A DNA stretch of 64,000 bases. It comes from Bacillota bacterium (lineage in GTDB: Bacteria; Bacillota; Clostridia; Oscillospirales; Acutalibacteraceae). Position numbers and translations under genes: made by a program. This document shows positions 33,280 to 42,673 of the stretch, piece by piece. The first letter of the stretch is position 1. Each line of letters opens with the position of its first letter. The DNA is taken from positions 124,001-188,000 of the forward strand of contig JAEWDK010000008.1 in assembly GCA_023390175.1 (NCBI GenBank), written 5' to 3'. Under the pieces are notes generated by a model. It saw nothing but the letters and a program-made list of their open reading frames with translations, was not told where the DNA came from and ran no database searches.

Positions 33280-35097
33280 TCAACTCTCCTCATTGTTTAA
33301 GTCTATCTCGTTCATGTTCTCAAGCGCCGGAATATAAACGCTTACTAATGTACCATTTCCGATCTCACTGTTGATTTTCAATCCGTAGCTGTAGCCGTAA
33401 TACAATTTAATCCTTTCATCGATGCTTTTCAGCCCAAATGATTCTTTGGTATTGGAACCTTTCCCCTGAATAATTTCTGAAACTTTTTCCTGGCTCATGC
33501 CAACACCGTTATCGCTCACTTTAATCATGATAAAGTCGCCATCTTTGATTACCTTGATTCTGATAATCCCATTCACGATCTTCCTGCCGGCAAAGCCGTG
33601 GTTTACTGAATTCTCTACAATCGGCTGCAGGGTAAGTTTCATAATTCTATATTTTTCCAGTTCCGGATCGCATTCGATAAAATAATCAAAAGTGTTTCCA
33701 TACCGGATTTTCTGAATATATAGATAATCTTTTGTGTTGGACAGTTCTTCGCCGACCGTGATAATTTCATTTCCGTTGCTGAGTGCAGTACGGTAAAAGT
33801 CGGCAAGTGATTTAACAGACTTCTTCGCTTTTTCCTTATCATTCATATCTATCATCGCATAGATCATCTGAAGGGAATTATAGAAAAAGTGCGGCTTGAT
33901 CTGCGCCTGAAGAAGATTCAGCTCAAGTCTGCGCTGTTTCTCCTTTTGTTTTATATTATTTACAAGAAGCTCGTTGATGCGCCGCTTCATAGAGTTAAAG
34001 CTCTTGGCAAGCAGACCGACATCATCCTCCGATTTCACTTGCGTCATGGCACTCAGGTTGTCGAGCTTCAGATGCTGTACGTCATAAATCAAATGGCGAA
34101 GCGGCTTTGTAATGGAAGACGACAACACATTGGAAAGCAGCATAGCAATGAAAGTACAGATAATTCCGAACAGTATAATCATGACGCCTATTTGATTGCT
34201 TTCTCCTGTGATTTGATTCATTGGAACAATATTGATAAGCTTCCACCCGACTTTTGAAAAACCGGACTTCATTACAAGAACACTTTGGCCGTTTATATTC
34301 ATAATCTGGCTTTGATTTTTACTATGTACAATCCAGTTTTTAAGTGCATTGTCAGAAACAGGCTTCATGATTTGTGACGGAGCCGACGATGAAACTATGA
34401 CTCCGGTATCATCACAGATGAAAAAATTCACATTTTTTTCACTGCTGATATTGGAGTAAACCTTAGAAAAGGTGGTTTCCTGTATCATAATTGTCAGGAG
34501 TCCTATATAACTGCCTGAATTAATATTTACAATTCTTTTGCAGACAGGCATTACGAATGCGTCACCCTGCTGAAAACTGCACTTTCCCATGTTAAGCCAT
34601 ACACAGCCTTGGTTTTTATCATCAACTTTTTTATTCGCTCCGACAATATCCAAATAGTTTACATTTTGGAGCAAATTATCGGACTTAATGATCTTCCCAT
34701 CACTGGTAACAAATAAAATTCCGTACATTTGAGGGTACACATAAAGCGCGTTGCGGAAAGATTTTTTTATCATTGTATCGCGCATATAGCTATTGTATTC
34801 GCTGGGAGCATTCTGAGCATAGTCAAGGACAAAATAGTTATTTAGCCTGACGGTCATGTCATTTGAATAACTCTCTGCATTCAGCATTATATTTTCAATG
34901 TTGTTTATCACCAGCTTTGAATCGCTCTGGAACTGTTTTATCGTACTGTCCACAAGCGAATGCGAAACAATCACATTGGAAAAAGCAGTGATACACAAAG
35001 TCTGCACTGCAATAAGGATAATATAGATCATGTTTATCTTCATACGGATATTCTTATTTAAAAACCAATTGATGATGCCTTTAAAAAATCTTTTCAT
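33280..35097 (-). CDS. YesM-type sensor histidine kinase
   Basis: 605 residues: first membrane helix near 20-42, an extracellular dCache-like sensor to about 290, a second helix (about 297-318), HAMP, then a His_kinase domain with QAQIKPHFFYNSLQMI (phospho-accepting His) and an ATPase domain with NSVNHGF (N box) and DNGVGM (G1). This is the HPK7/LytS-YesM class. It is the partner of the adjacent YesN regulator and probably senses an external oligosaccharide or the liganded binding protein. Confidence 0.92.
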   Translation of the reverse strand: MKRFFKGIINWFLNKNIRMKINMIYIILIAVQTLCITAFSNVIVSHSLVDSTIKQFQSDSKLVINNIENIMLNAESYSNDMTVRLNNYFVLDYAQNAPSEYNSYMRDTMIKKSFRNALYVYPQMYGILFVTSDGKIIKSDNLLQNVNYLDIVGANKKVDDKNQGCVWLNMGKCSFQQGDAFVMPVCKRIVNINSGSYIGLLTIMIQETTFSKVYSNISSEKNVNFFICDDTGVIVSSSAPSQIMKPVSDNALKNWIVHSKNQSQIMNINGQSVLVMKSGFSKVGWKLINIVPMNQITGESNQIGVMIILFGIICTFIAMLLSNVLSSSITKPLRHLIYDVQHLKLDNLSAMTQVKSEDDVGLLAKSFNSMKRRINELLVNNIKQKEKQRRLELNLLQAQIKPHFFYNSLQMIYAMIDMNDKEKAKKSVKSLADFYRTALSNGNEIITVGEELSNTKDYLYIQKIRYGNTFDYFIECDPELEKYRIMKLTLQPIVENSVNHGFAGRKIVNGIIRIKVIKDGDFIMIKVSDNGVGMSQEKVSEIIQGKGSNTKESFGLKSIDERIKLYYGYSYGLKINSEIGNGTLVSVYIPALENMNEIDLNNEES

Positions 35098-35221
35098 TGT
35101 TTAAAACCCATTTTCTCAATCTCCACACCGATCATTGGGCCGCTGTTTTTAAAGCTTGCGACAGCAGGATAGGAAGGTTTTGAACAATTACATTGTTAAA
35201 TAGAAAATCTTACGGTAAGTG

Positions 35222-35244
35222 AACCTCTGTTAAAAACAGAGGTT
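35222..35244 (-). terminator. Hairpin between permease and YesM genes
   Basis: AACCTCTGTT (35222-35231) pairs with AACAGAGGTT (35235-35244); an outer TTACGG/CCGTAA pair extends it. It separates the ABC importer operon from the YesMN genes and may attenuate read-through. Confidence 0.55.
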
Positions 35245-35289
35245 ACAAAACAAGCCGTAAAATTTTATTATCTATTAACCTATAACCTA

Positions 35290-36132
35290 TTATCCCTTAA
35301 CAGCGGAACCCACTGTCAAGGCACTTTCCAACTGACGGTTAAACGCGAGGTAAATTAAAATGGTAGGTACGCTTGAAATTACCATGGCAGCTCCCATTCC
35401 GCCCCAATCCGTCTGAAATTGTCCTTGGAATGTAACAAGACCAAGCGGAAGTGTTTTCAACGCATTGTTACTGATCAGGATCAGTGACATTGTAAACTCA
35501 TTCCAGGAAAACAGAAAAATAAAGATTATCATGGTCGCGATAGCCGGTTTAACAAGCGGAACTATAATACGGAAAAACGTTGTATAAATGCTCGCCCCAT
35601 CCAACTCGGCTGCTTCCTCCAGCTCAAACGGGAGCTGCTTCAGATATCCATAAAATACGAGGGTAGAAAAACCCAATTCAAAGGCGACATAAGGGATAAT
35701 CAGCGAGAGCAGCGAATTTGCCAACTTGAGGTCTCTGATCATAATCGCCAAAGGAATCATAATGATCTGCACGGGAATGTACATAGCCGTCATGACATAA
35801 AGCCTTGCCGTATTAGCAAACTTCCATTTCATGCGTGCAGTTGCGTAAGAGAACATCAGGGATAATAAAATGGTAAAAACAATTGTGAGGGCAGCTACAA
35901 TGACGCTGTTTTTAAAATACACAGGGATATCATACTGCTGCCACGCTTTGACATAATTCTCTACACGGAATACAGTTGGAAAACCGAACGGATTCAGCTG
36001 AAAAATTTCATCATTATTTTTGAATGAATAAAAGAACATCCAAATCAGCGGATAAATTGAAACCAGTGTAGACGTTATCAAAAATAGATAAATCAGTGTT
36101 CTTAAAACATTAGAACCTAACTTTTTCACCAC
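35290..36132 (-). CDS. ABC sugar importer permease, MalG/AraQ type (YesMN locus)
   Basis: About 280 residues with six predicted spans and the EAA loop ELEEAAELDGASIYTTFFRI. The C-terminus differs from the usual TGMKN tail, ending in TVGSAVKG. Several GTG/TTG codons compete at the 5' end. GGAGG precedes the GTG at 36132 by 8 bases, giving an MVKKLGSN start. It follows the partner permease by 13 bases. Confidence 0.9.
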   Translation of the reverse strand: MVKKLGSNVLRTLIYLFLITSTLVSIYPLIWMFFYSFKNNDEIFQLNPFGFPTVFRVENYVKAWQQYDIPVYFKNSVIVAALTIVFTILLSLMFSYATARMKWKFANTARLYVMTAMYIPVQIIMIPLAIMIRDLKLANSLLSLIIPYVAFELGFSTLVFYGYLKQLPFELEEAAELDGASIYTTFFRIIVPLVKPAIATMIIFIFLFSWNEFTMSLILISNNALKTLPLGLVTFQGQFQTDWGGMGAAMVISSVPTILIYLAFNRQLESALTVGSAVKG

Positions 36133-36145
36133 TGTCAACACCTCC

Positions 36146-37024
36146 TTAATATATTGTATCGCTCTTCATCAGTTTGTTAATAATAACCGAAACTATGATG
36201 CATTCAAATACAAGAAGAATTGCCGAAGTGCATGCATAGCCGTATTGATTTATCCGGAATGCAGAACGGTACATTACGTAGCTAAGGGTGTATGTTGCGG
36301 TACCCGGCCCTCCGCCCGTCATGATATACATGGTCTGGAACGCCTTCAACCCGCCTGTAATGGTAAGTGTAAGGCAAAGCTTATAAGTTTCTTTCATCAA
36401 AGGAAGCGTAATTCTAAAATATTTAGCGACTGTATTTGCGCCGTCTATATCGGCGGCTTCATAAAGATGGTTTGGAATAGCCTGCATAGCAGTATAAATG
36501 ATTACCATATAGTACCCCATATACTGCCAGGCATCAACAAATGCAATTACAAAAATAGCAGCTTTGCTGTTGCTTAGCCAGGCCTGTCTGAAAGTGAGTC
36601 CAAACATCTCAAATATCTTGTTTAAAAGTCCGTACTGGCCGTTAAAAACGGAACTCCAAAGCTGGCATACAACCGTAACCGAAAGCACAACCGGGAAAAA
36701 CAGCGTCGTCCGCATAATTGTGCGCCCTTTTACCCATTTTTGTGACAAAAGCACTGCAAACAGAGAACTTATTGCGACTTGAACAAATACAAGTACGACT
36801 GCATAAAACAAAACATTGTTCATTGATGTATAAAAGAGAGGATCTTTAAACAAACGAATGTAATTGGCAACCCCATTAAAAACAGGAGTCGTAAGTCCAT
36901 CCCAATTAAAAAAGCTATGATAAAATGTACTAAAAATCGGTAATGCAACAACAACCGTGAATAGAATAAGCGTAGGCAATATGAATACAAGCAGATCAAT
37001 TTTTTTGTGCAAAGATTTTTGCAT
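36146..37024 (-). CDS. ABC sugar importer permease, MalF/LacF type (YesMN locus)
   Basis: 292 residues, six predicted spans, EAA loop EAADIDGANTVAKYFRITLP. It lies between the binding-protein gene and the second permease. GAGGGATG provides the ribosome site. Together with 37131-38453 and 35290-36132 it forms one importer without its own ATPase. Confidence 0.92.
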   Translation of the reverse strand: MQKSLHKKIDLLVFILPTLILFTVVVALPIFSTFYHSFFNWDGLTTPVFNGVANYIRLFKDPLFYTSMNNVLFYAVVLVFVQVAISSLFAVLLSQKWVKGRTIMRTTLFFPVVLSVTVVCQLWSSVFNGQYGLLNKIFEMFGLTFRQAWLSNSKAAIFVIAFVDAWQYMGYYMVIIYTAMQAIPNHLYEAADIDGANTVAKYFRITLPLMKETYKLCLTLTITGGLKAFQTMYIMTGGGPGTATYTLSYVMYRSAFRINQYGYACTSAILLVFECIIVSVIINKLMKSDTIY

Positions 37025-37049
37025 ATACTTACATCCCTCATATTTGAAT

Positions 37050-37101
37050 AAAAAGAATCAGGCTGCCGATTATATATTCGTATCAGAACCTGATTCTTTT
37101 T
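37050..37101 (-). terminator. Intercistronic hairpin after the binding-protein gene
   Basis: AAAAAGAATCAGG (37050-37062) pairs with CCTGATTCTTTTT (37089-37101). It sits between the lipoprotein gene and its first permease and is probably a partial terminator that makes the binding protein more abundant. Confidence 0.65.
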
Positions 37102-37130
37102 ATTTCAGTAGTAAAATTTGTAAATATTAT

Positions 37131-38453
37131 TTAGCCGGCTGAATTTTGTATATCCTGCTGGAACTGCGAAACGGAATAGTCACCTGTTAATAATTTGCTG
37201 ATGCCGTCTTCAATATTAGCCTTGAATGTAGAATTCGTAAGGCCCCAGTCAAAGCAGGTTGTAGATTTGAAGTTTGCAGAATCAGCTACATACTGCTTTT
37301 GAACTGCGCTGTAAGCTTTCTCCGGTTCAACAGTTTCCTTTAGAATCGGGTTCGGATCACCGCGTTTGATGATTCTTCCTTTTGCAAAATACATAGCAAA
37401 CTGGCAGGCATACTTAGCTGCAATATCCTTATATGCTGAATTTGCAGATACACCAAGTCCTGAATTATAGCCGCCGCCGCTGATATTCCACTGCACGCTT
37501 GAAGCTGTGTCGGCAGAAGCAAGCGGAGCAAACATATATCCGACATTGTCACCCATTGATTGGCCAAAGTCGGACAGACTCCACGCACCGCTTAAATACA
37601 TTGCAGCCTTCCCGGATTTTAACATTGCATTGGCGTCATCGGCACTTACATTGAAAACATCGGCCGGAAGCAATCCGTTTTTAACAAGTTCCACTAATTT
37701 GTTTGCCGCATTGGTATATGCCTTATCGGTAATCTTTGTATCACCTGTATCCAGGCCCTTAATGCCCTTCGGTTCTTCTCTGGTAGCCAGCATATCAAAC
37801 AGTTGAACTCCGACCCACTTTTCCTTTCCGAACAGCGCGAGCGGAACAATATTTTTGGCCTTAATCTTCTTTACGGCGTCAAGGAACTGATCATAATTCT
37901 GAGGGACTTCAACACCGCATTTCTTAAATACGCTCTTGTTGTAATAGAGGAGCGCTCCAAACTGGCCGGCATCCGGAATAGCCCAGGTATGGCCGTCACC
38001 GCTTTTCAGCAGCGGCTGTGCGGACGGCAGAAGCTTGTCGGCGATTCCCAGCTCGGAAATATATGGGTCAAGCTGAAGAATATTATTGGACTTCTTAAAT
38101 GCTTCAATAATATCTGTTGTAGCTACAAAAATATCCGGCAGGTTATTGGTGGCTGCGTAAGTCTTGAGTTTTTGGTTGTCATCCTGCGCCATTATTTCCA
38201 AATCCAGAGTTACATTGGGCATTACCTTTTTCATTTGCTCTACAGCGTAGTCGTACGGCTGCTTTTCATCATCCGCCGAATACTGCATGTAAACTTTAAG
38301 CGTTACCTTTTCGTCCTTTGCCGCTTCAGAGGCTGCCGAAGAAGCTGTCCCCGATGCTGCCGCCTGATTTGACGAGGAGCATCCGCCTACAATTGACACC
38401 ATGCAGCATGCTGCCAACAACAGGCTAATAGATTTCGTAAATCTTTTGACCAT
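37131..38453 (-). CDS. ABC importer sugar-binding lipoprotein (YesMN locus)
   Basis: A 440-residue family 1 solute-binding protein. Signal peptide with lipobox VGGC, then a Ser/Ala-rich tether. Mature features include LPDIFVATTDIIEAF, WAIPDAGQFGALLYYNKSVF and AMYLSGAWSLSDFG, all usual in this family. First gene of a leftward operon with two permeases. Given the downstream GH36 and GH31 enzymes, raffinose-, melibiose- or isomalto-type sugars are likely ligands (inference). Confidence 0.92.
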   Translation of the reverse strand: MVKRFTKSISLLLAACCMVSIVGGCSSSNQAAASGTASSAASEAAKDEKVTLKVYMQYSADDEKQPYDYAVEQMKKVMPNVTLDLEIMAQDDNQKLKTYAATNNLPDIFVATTDIIEAFKKSNNILQLDPYISELGIADKLLPSAQPLLKSGDGHTWAIPDAGQFGALLYYNKSVFKKCGVEVPQNYDQFLDAVKKIKAKNIVPLALFGKEKWVGVQLFDMLATREEPKGIKGLDTGDTKITDKAYTNAANKLVELVKNGLLPADVFNVSADDANAMLKSGKAAMYLSGAWSLSDFGQSMGDNVGYMFAPLASADTASSVQWNISGGGYNSGLGVSANSAYKDIAAKYACQFAMYFAKGRIIKRGDPNPILKETVEPEKAYSAVQKQYVADSANFKSTTCFDWGLTNSTFKANIEDGISKLLTGDYSVSQFQQDIQNSAG

Positions 38454-38560
38454 TACAATTTCCTCCCTTTGTTAACGGGAAACATACCAAAAGCAATATG
38501 TAAGATTGTCTGTTTTGAAATTGTTTGTGATGTGTTACCCATTTTCTAATTTGCAATCGT

Positions 38561-38588
38561 AGTATAACATGATCCTGATTCAGACAAA
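38561..38588 (-). promoter_or_regulatory. Candidate promoter of the YesMN-locus importer
   Basis: Minus strand TTTGTC (38583-38588), 16 bases, TATACT (38561-38566), about 110 bases before the lipoprotein start. A weak -35 box fits a promoter that needs an activator such as YesN. Confidence 0.4.
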
Positions 38589-38827
38589 ATATAAAATGTG
38601 ATGCTGGTTTGCACAATATGACTATAATTTCGATTTGTTATTAATATTTCTTATACTCATATACAATACATTCTGATTTTTAATATACACATTTAATAAT
38701 ATTGTGTTAGAATATTCTTTAACTCAGCACAACTAATACAGTGAGATAAGCGATATTATTTCTTTCGATTACGTGCAGCGATGGAGAAAATTGCCCGTTC
38801 GATCTATAGTTTACAAAACATAACCAT

Positions 38828-38880
38828 TAAAAAAACCCGAAAAACCAGCATTATGCGGATCTTCCGGGCTTTGGGGTTAG
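38828..38880 (-). terminator. Terminator-like hairpin
   Basis: On the minus strand CCCGGAA...TTTTTCGGG is followed by a run of seven T. It probably ends the transcript of the exporter gene. The remaining bases from 38589 to 38827 are AT-rich and hold no gene that I can see. Confidence 0.5.
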
Positions 38881-38906
38881 AAAGGGTGATTTACTACTAT
38901 AATAAT

Positions 38907-39071
38907 TCATACGCGGTAAAGAACTATCTTAAATCCTTCAGAATTTTTTAAGTACATCAATGCATTGCCCTTATAGGGTGCATTCTCTTTAATTACAAAG
39001 TTCTCTACGGCTGCCAACCCGTGCTCTCTTAAGCCTGCGAGGGCAGTTATTCGCTCTTTTGGCGTGTCCTG
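38907..39071 (-). pseudogene. Coding remnant of unknown family downstream of the DMT exporter
   Basis: An open frame of 54 codons overlapping the end of the exporter gene in another frame. It reads TPKERITALAGLREHGL and later KGNALMYLKNSEGFKIVLYR, which looks like the C-terminal end of a real protein, but no start or ribosome site is present. Probably the stump of a gene replaced by the exporter. Family not recognised; it could be chance. Confidence 0.3.
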
Positions 39072-39961
39072 TCAGAAAGGACGCTGAACACAACGCCACC
39101 CAGTATAAACGCTGCGCCGATAACAAAGGAAAAATGAATTACTTCCCCTAAAAACAAGCTTCCGAGAATAGCCGCTACCATAGGCTGCACAGGGTAAAAT
39201 AAGGCGCAGCGCCCAGCTTCAATCATAGACAGGCTAAGATTCCACAGTACATTTGTTAATGCAGTACCGATAAGACCAATGTATAACAGCCCACAGAGAA
39301 TACCCGGATGAAAAATTGGAACATTTGGAGTTGTTGCCAACTCATAAGCCGAAAAAGGCACAGTGCAAACTAAAGCTATCAGAATAGAATAAGTGGTAAT
39401 GATCAGTGGGTCGTATTTTTGGGTAAAGCGTTTAACAACTACACTCGTCAGCGACCATGTAACCACAGAAATAAAAGATAGAAGGATTCCAAGCATCTCA
39501 CCATGCGTTCCTCCTCCGCCAACAATAGCATAAACTCCTATTAAAGCTGCCGCTACTGAAATAATCTTCGTCCATGTAATCTTTTCTTTTAGAAACGGCA
39601 CCGCAAAAACAAGCATAAAAATCGGATTGAGAGAATTTATAAGAGAAGCAAGCCCGGCATTTGAAAGCTTTGTGCCAAAGAACTGTGCACTAATACTTAA
39701 GAAGTAACCGACTGCTCCAATAAATACAATATATTTATAATCTTTCCGATCAATTTTCCCCCGCTCAGCATTTTGCAATTTTTTTGTTTTAAGCAGGATC
39801 AGCAGTACACCTCCCGCCACTAAATACCGTACAAATATAACTGTGAACGGCGGTACGGAAGCCATTACATATTTGCTGACTACGTACAGACTTCCCCACA
39901 CACAAGTGGTAATAATTAGATACAGATATGCTTTTGATTTGCTGTTACTATTGATAATCAT
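39047..39961 (-). CDS. EamA/DMT-superfamily transporter
   Basis: About 304 residues with ten predicted membrane helices in two repeated EamA halves: TTCVWGSLYVVSKYVMASVP opens the first, and LSFISVVTWSLTSVVVKRFT the second. It carries a typical GLIGTALTNVLWNLSL segment. The family exports amino acids, nucleosides or drugs; the substrate cannot be read here. The frame begins at 40003; I prefer the ATG at 39961 following GGGGCGTG. It stands alone, unrelated to the sugar loci around it. Confidence 0.85.
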   Translation of the reverse strand: MIINSNSKSKAYLYLIITTCVWGSLYVVSKYVMASVPPFTVIFVRYLVAGGVLLILLKTKKLQNAERGKIDRKDYKYIVFIGAVGYFLSISAQFFGTKLSNAGLASLINSLNPIFMLVFAVPFLKEKITWTKIISVAAALIGVYAIVGGGGTHGEMLGILLSFISVVTWSLTSVVVKRFTQKYDPLIITTYSILIALVCTVPFSAYELATTPNVPIFHPGILCGLLYIGLIGTALTNVLWNLSLSMIEAGRCALFYPVQPMVAAILGSLFLGEVIHFSFVIGAAFILGGVVFSVLSDRTRQKSE

Positions 39962-40230
39962 CACGCCCCATTGCAATTTGTAAGAAAACAAAAGCCAAAA
40001 CAATTGCCATAATGTTCATTTTTTGATATCGGTGTAAATTTTGACTTTGCAAAGACTTTTTTAGTATAACACTCCATCCAAAATACAATCATTCCTTTTT
40101 ATAACTAAATAAAAAATCCCTGATTATAGCATCACTGCTTAACATCCGTCTCTTCCACTGCTATTAACTGGAGATGTAGCGTGAAAATCGGGATTACCGA
40201 ATATAAGCAAACCTTTAAAGCGCACAAATA

Positions 40231-40273
40231 AAGCCGCATGAATTACTAAAAAATCCAGTAATTCATGCGGCTT
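40231..40273 (-). terminator. Terminator of the SARP-type regulator gene
   Basis: AAGCCGCATGAATTACT (40231-40247) pairs perfectly with its complement (40257-40273). A/T-rich flanks on both sides. It lies 8 bases beyond the regulator stop codon. Confidence 0.8.
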
Positions 40274-40280
40274 TTAAATT

Positions 40281-41495
40281 TTATTTTACAGCGTCAAGCG
40301 CATTGATACTGGTTGTCAGCTTTACATTATTTTTACGATATAGAGATTGAAATTTCTGAAGAATCCGGTCCGTGACTATTTTTGCATTATCGTAATTAAC
40401 AAGAGAGAGCATGACAATAAATTGAGTGGGACTGTAGGCTGCGACCGTGTCACCCTTGCGCAGGCTGGAGAGAATTGCCTCCTTCAGCCTGTCGCTTGCC
40501 AGTTTTGCCACACCGGCTTCCGGCATTTCCCCATTCAAGTCAATCAGCGTGAATAAAACGATAAAGGTAGAAATCCCGGTGCGCGCCGCCAAGCGTGCTT
40601 GAATCCGATAAATATCCTTAAACGCTTCATAATCACAGTAATACGCGCCCACTATGCCCAGGGATTCTTTTAAATTGCTTTTGATAACTTTTAAATCAAT
40701 TTCGATATGATTAATGCTGTTGATTAGCTGTTTGTAAATAGGATGTAGGAATTCAGAAATATCTACACCAAGCTCTTTGTCAAACAATTTGATTGTTTCG
40801 TTGTAATGGTTGAGTGCCTTGTTGTACTGACCGGTACTTATGCACGCATAGAGCAACATCTTATGAATGGATTCCTCCAGGGGGGTGTAGATCAACGCGG
40901 TTTCGCAGATGTGGATTACCTCATCGTAACGCTGATTTTCAATCAGGACACTGCATCCGTTTAAAATGCAATCGTTATAGAGTGTAGCAAAATACGCCGC
41001 CGCGGAAATTACCCATGTACTATAAGAAGACTTTGGAAGAAACTCCCCCCGGTACAGGGCAAGCGCTTCTTTGCAGGACCGGATGCGAACTTCGTCCGGT
41101 TGTGAAGAATCATTTACCAGCTTCCAGCAATCGACAAGCTGCTCGGTATCAACGACACAGTTGTAATCGTTGTTCCATGTGTAAGTATTGCGCATGAACT
41201 TAATAAACTCCGATTTGTCATCATGAGAAATTTCTTTCAGAAGCTCCCTGGCGCGGTAAACCAGATTTTTCAGCGCGTTCTGCGGATCTCTACATTTATC
41301 TTCTTCCCAGAGGGCTTTCATAAGCATTTCCATGGATACGTCTTTTCTGCGATTTGCTATTAAATATTCAATCAGCATCCACACACGCTTCGTGCGGCCA
41401 CTCAGGTTGTTAAGTTGGTTTCCGTTAATCGTAATCGAAAATTCACCCAGCATATTCACTTGAATGTTAGGTTCGGCGTCTACGTTATACTGCAT
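40281..41495 (-). CDS. SARP-type (winged helix + BTAD) transcriptional regulator
   Basis: About 404 residues. The N-terminal ~95 residues form an OmpR-type winged helix (NMLGEFSITINGNQLNNL; GRTKRVWMLIEYLIANRR; NALKNLVYRARELL). A bacterial transcriptional activation domain follows, of TPR-like helices including VDTEQLVDCWKLVND and LYRGEFLP, to about residue 245. The last ~130 residues (GIVGAYYCDYEAFKDIYRIQ, then YSPTQFIVMLSL) look like a degenerate GGDEF/cyclase-type domain without catalytic motifs. SARP proteins bind direct heptamer repeats next to a -10 box; such repeats occur at 48530-48547. Start at the ATG of 41495 after AAAGGGTG. The gene ends the SipW/TasA-like locus and is its likely activator. 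Confidence 0.85.
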   Translation of the reverse strand: MQYNVDAEPNIQVNMLGEFSITINGNQLNNLSGRTKRVWMLIEYLIANRRKDVSMEMLMKALWEEDKCRDPQNALKNLVYRARELLKEISHDDKSEFIKFMRNTYTWNNDYNCVVDTEQLVDCWKLVNDSSQPDEVRIRSCKEALALYRGEFLPKSSYSTWVISAAAYFATLYNDCILNGCSVLIENQRYDEVIHICETALIYTPLEESIHKMLLYACISTGQYNKALNHYNETIKLFDKELGVDISEFLHPIYKQLINSINHIEIDLKVIKSNLKESLGIVGAYYCDYEAFKDIYRIQARLAARTGISTFIVLFTLIDLNGEMPEAGVAKLASDRLKEAILSSLRKGDTVAAYSPTQFIVMLSLVNYDNAKIVTDRILQKFQSLYRKNNVKLTTSINALDAVK

Positions 41496-41538
41496 AAAGC
41501 ACACCCTTTGTTCCCTTAAGGTATTAATCATTTACATT

Positions 41539-41567
41539 ATTCTAATTTAAAAGAAAATACTTGTCAA
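41539..41567 (-). promoter_or_regulatory. Promoter of the SARP-type regulator gene
   Basis: Minus strand TTGACA (41562-41567), 17 bases, TAGAAT (41539-41544). Consensus-like, so the regulator can be made independently of the surface-protein operon. Confidence 0.65.
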
Positions 41568-41641
41568 GTTGGAACCAATATTTATGTTATAACATAGTGC
41601 CGGTAGTTTTTATGTATGACCAATTTAGCGGGTTCAAAAAC

Positions 41642-41684
41642 AAACCCCTGTTTATGGATTTTTTATTCCACAAACAGGGGTGTT
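41642..41684 (-). terminator. Terminator of the SipW/TasA-like operon
   Basis: An imperfect stem formed by AAACCCCTGTTTATGGA and TCCACAAACAGGGGTGTTT, followed by T-rich DNA on the minus strand, 24 bases after the PPKTG-protein gene. Confidence 0.75.
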
Positions 41685-41707
41685 TCAAACAATCTATTTA
41701 TCAGTTA

Positions 41708-42568
41708 TTACGCTTGATGTCTGATCTTTTTTCTGCTTGCCACAAAGACAACACAGGCAACAGCAGCCGCTGCTATGACAACCCAGAGAAATGTTGCGTC
41801 CTCACCGGTCTTTGGAGGTTTGGAAAGCGGAACATCGTCATTGGGGATTTCTTCCGGAGAAGAAGTCGAAACTGTGGGCCCTGCCTGTGGAGACGAATCC
41901 GTTCCAATGCTTTCAGCAGAAACTGTGTCGATCGGTGTGCTGTTTCCACCGCCATTATTATGCGGGAGCGAGTTAACCGGGTCAGTCAGTTCGAACTGGA
42001 AAATCCATTTAATATCTGCAGCTGCAAGCTGATATTGGTTATTCATTGTTTCCGGTGCAGTCAGTGTGGCTGAAAGAACGCCGGACTGGGACTTGCCGTA
42101 AACATAGCCAAGGCTGATCGGTGTGCTGACAATATCAGAAACCGTGGTTGTTCCCGTTTTTCCGGAAGCCGGACCTTCATACAAAGTCTGTGTTGCGGAG
42201 CTGTTATCCATTTTGAAGGTAATTTTCATCTGCAGCGCATCCAACACCTTTTTTGAGGTTGTTTCGGTTGGCTGCGCCTGAAAATACACCCTCATGTTTT
42301 GGCTGCTCTGGTTTTCAATCGTAATCTCCTGCGGATTGGTTGTGCCGCCGGGCATCAGATTCTTAAAAGCCCCCAAATTATCCGCATTCTTAACTTCAAC
42401 AGTCTTTGTCGTTGTACCATCGCCGGTGTAGACTACCTTCGCCGCCGTATTGGCAGGCAATGGTGAAACCGCGGCAAAAGCAGTCACTGAGCTGCAGGCC
42501 ATCAGCGCCGCAGCCGCTATTGAGATGAGTGCAATCCGATTCAGTTTTATAAATTTATAATTTTTCAT
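41708..42568 (-). CDS. Secreted PPKTG-anchored surface protein of the SipW locus
   Basis: About 286 residues. Sec signal peptide ending SVTAFA; a beta-rich domain of about 170 residues containing QEITIENQSSQNMRVYFQAQ and LSATLTAPETMNNQYQLAAA; a Ser/Pro/Thr-rich linker; and a wall-sorting signal KPPKTGED, hydrophobic span, RKKIRHQA tail. PPKTG matches the (S/P)PXTG consensus described for Clostridioides difficile sortase B. The signal peptide is of ordinary type, unlike the three SipW-type proteins upstream, so this may be the wall anchor or base of a fibre made by them (inference). The ATG at 42568 is preceded by GAGAGGAAATG; the longer frame to 42625 lacks a ribosome site. Confidence 0.78.
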   Translation of the reverse strand: MKNYKFIKLNRIALISIAAAALMACSSVTAFAAVSPLPANTAAKVVYTGDGTTTKTVEVKNADNLGAFKNLMPGGTTNPQEITIENQSSQNMRVYFQAQPTETTSKKVLDALQMKITFKMDNSSATQTLYEGPASGKTGTTTVSDIVSTPISLGYVYGKSQSGVLSATLTAPETMNNQYQLAAADIKWIFQFELTDPVNSLPHNNGGGNSTPIDTVSAESIGTDSSPQAGPTVSTSSPEEIPNDDVPLSKPPKTGEDATFLWVVIAAAAVACVVFVASRKKIRHQA

Positions 42569-42673
42569 TGCATCATTTCCTCTCAACATGGCAGCCAGTT
42601 TTTTCCGCTTTTCCACGTTGCACATAATTCAGTGTTTGTCGCAAATCCTAATTAACAGACCAACCCTTTTGTA

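Noticed and set aside
40281..41495. Active diguanylate cyclase in the C-terminal part of the SARP-type regulator
   Set aside because: The region has the general fold pattern but no GGDEF or other catalytic motif.
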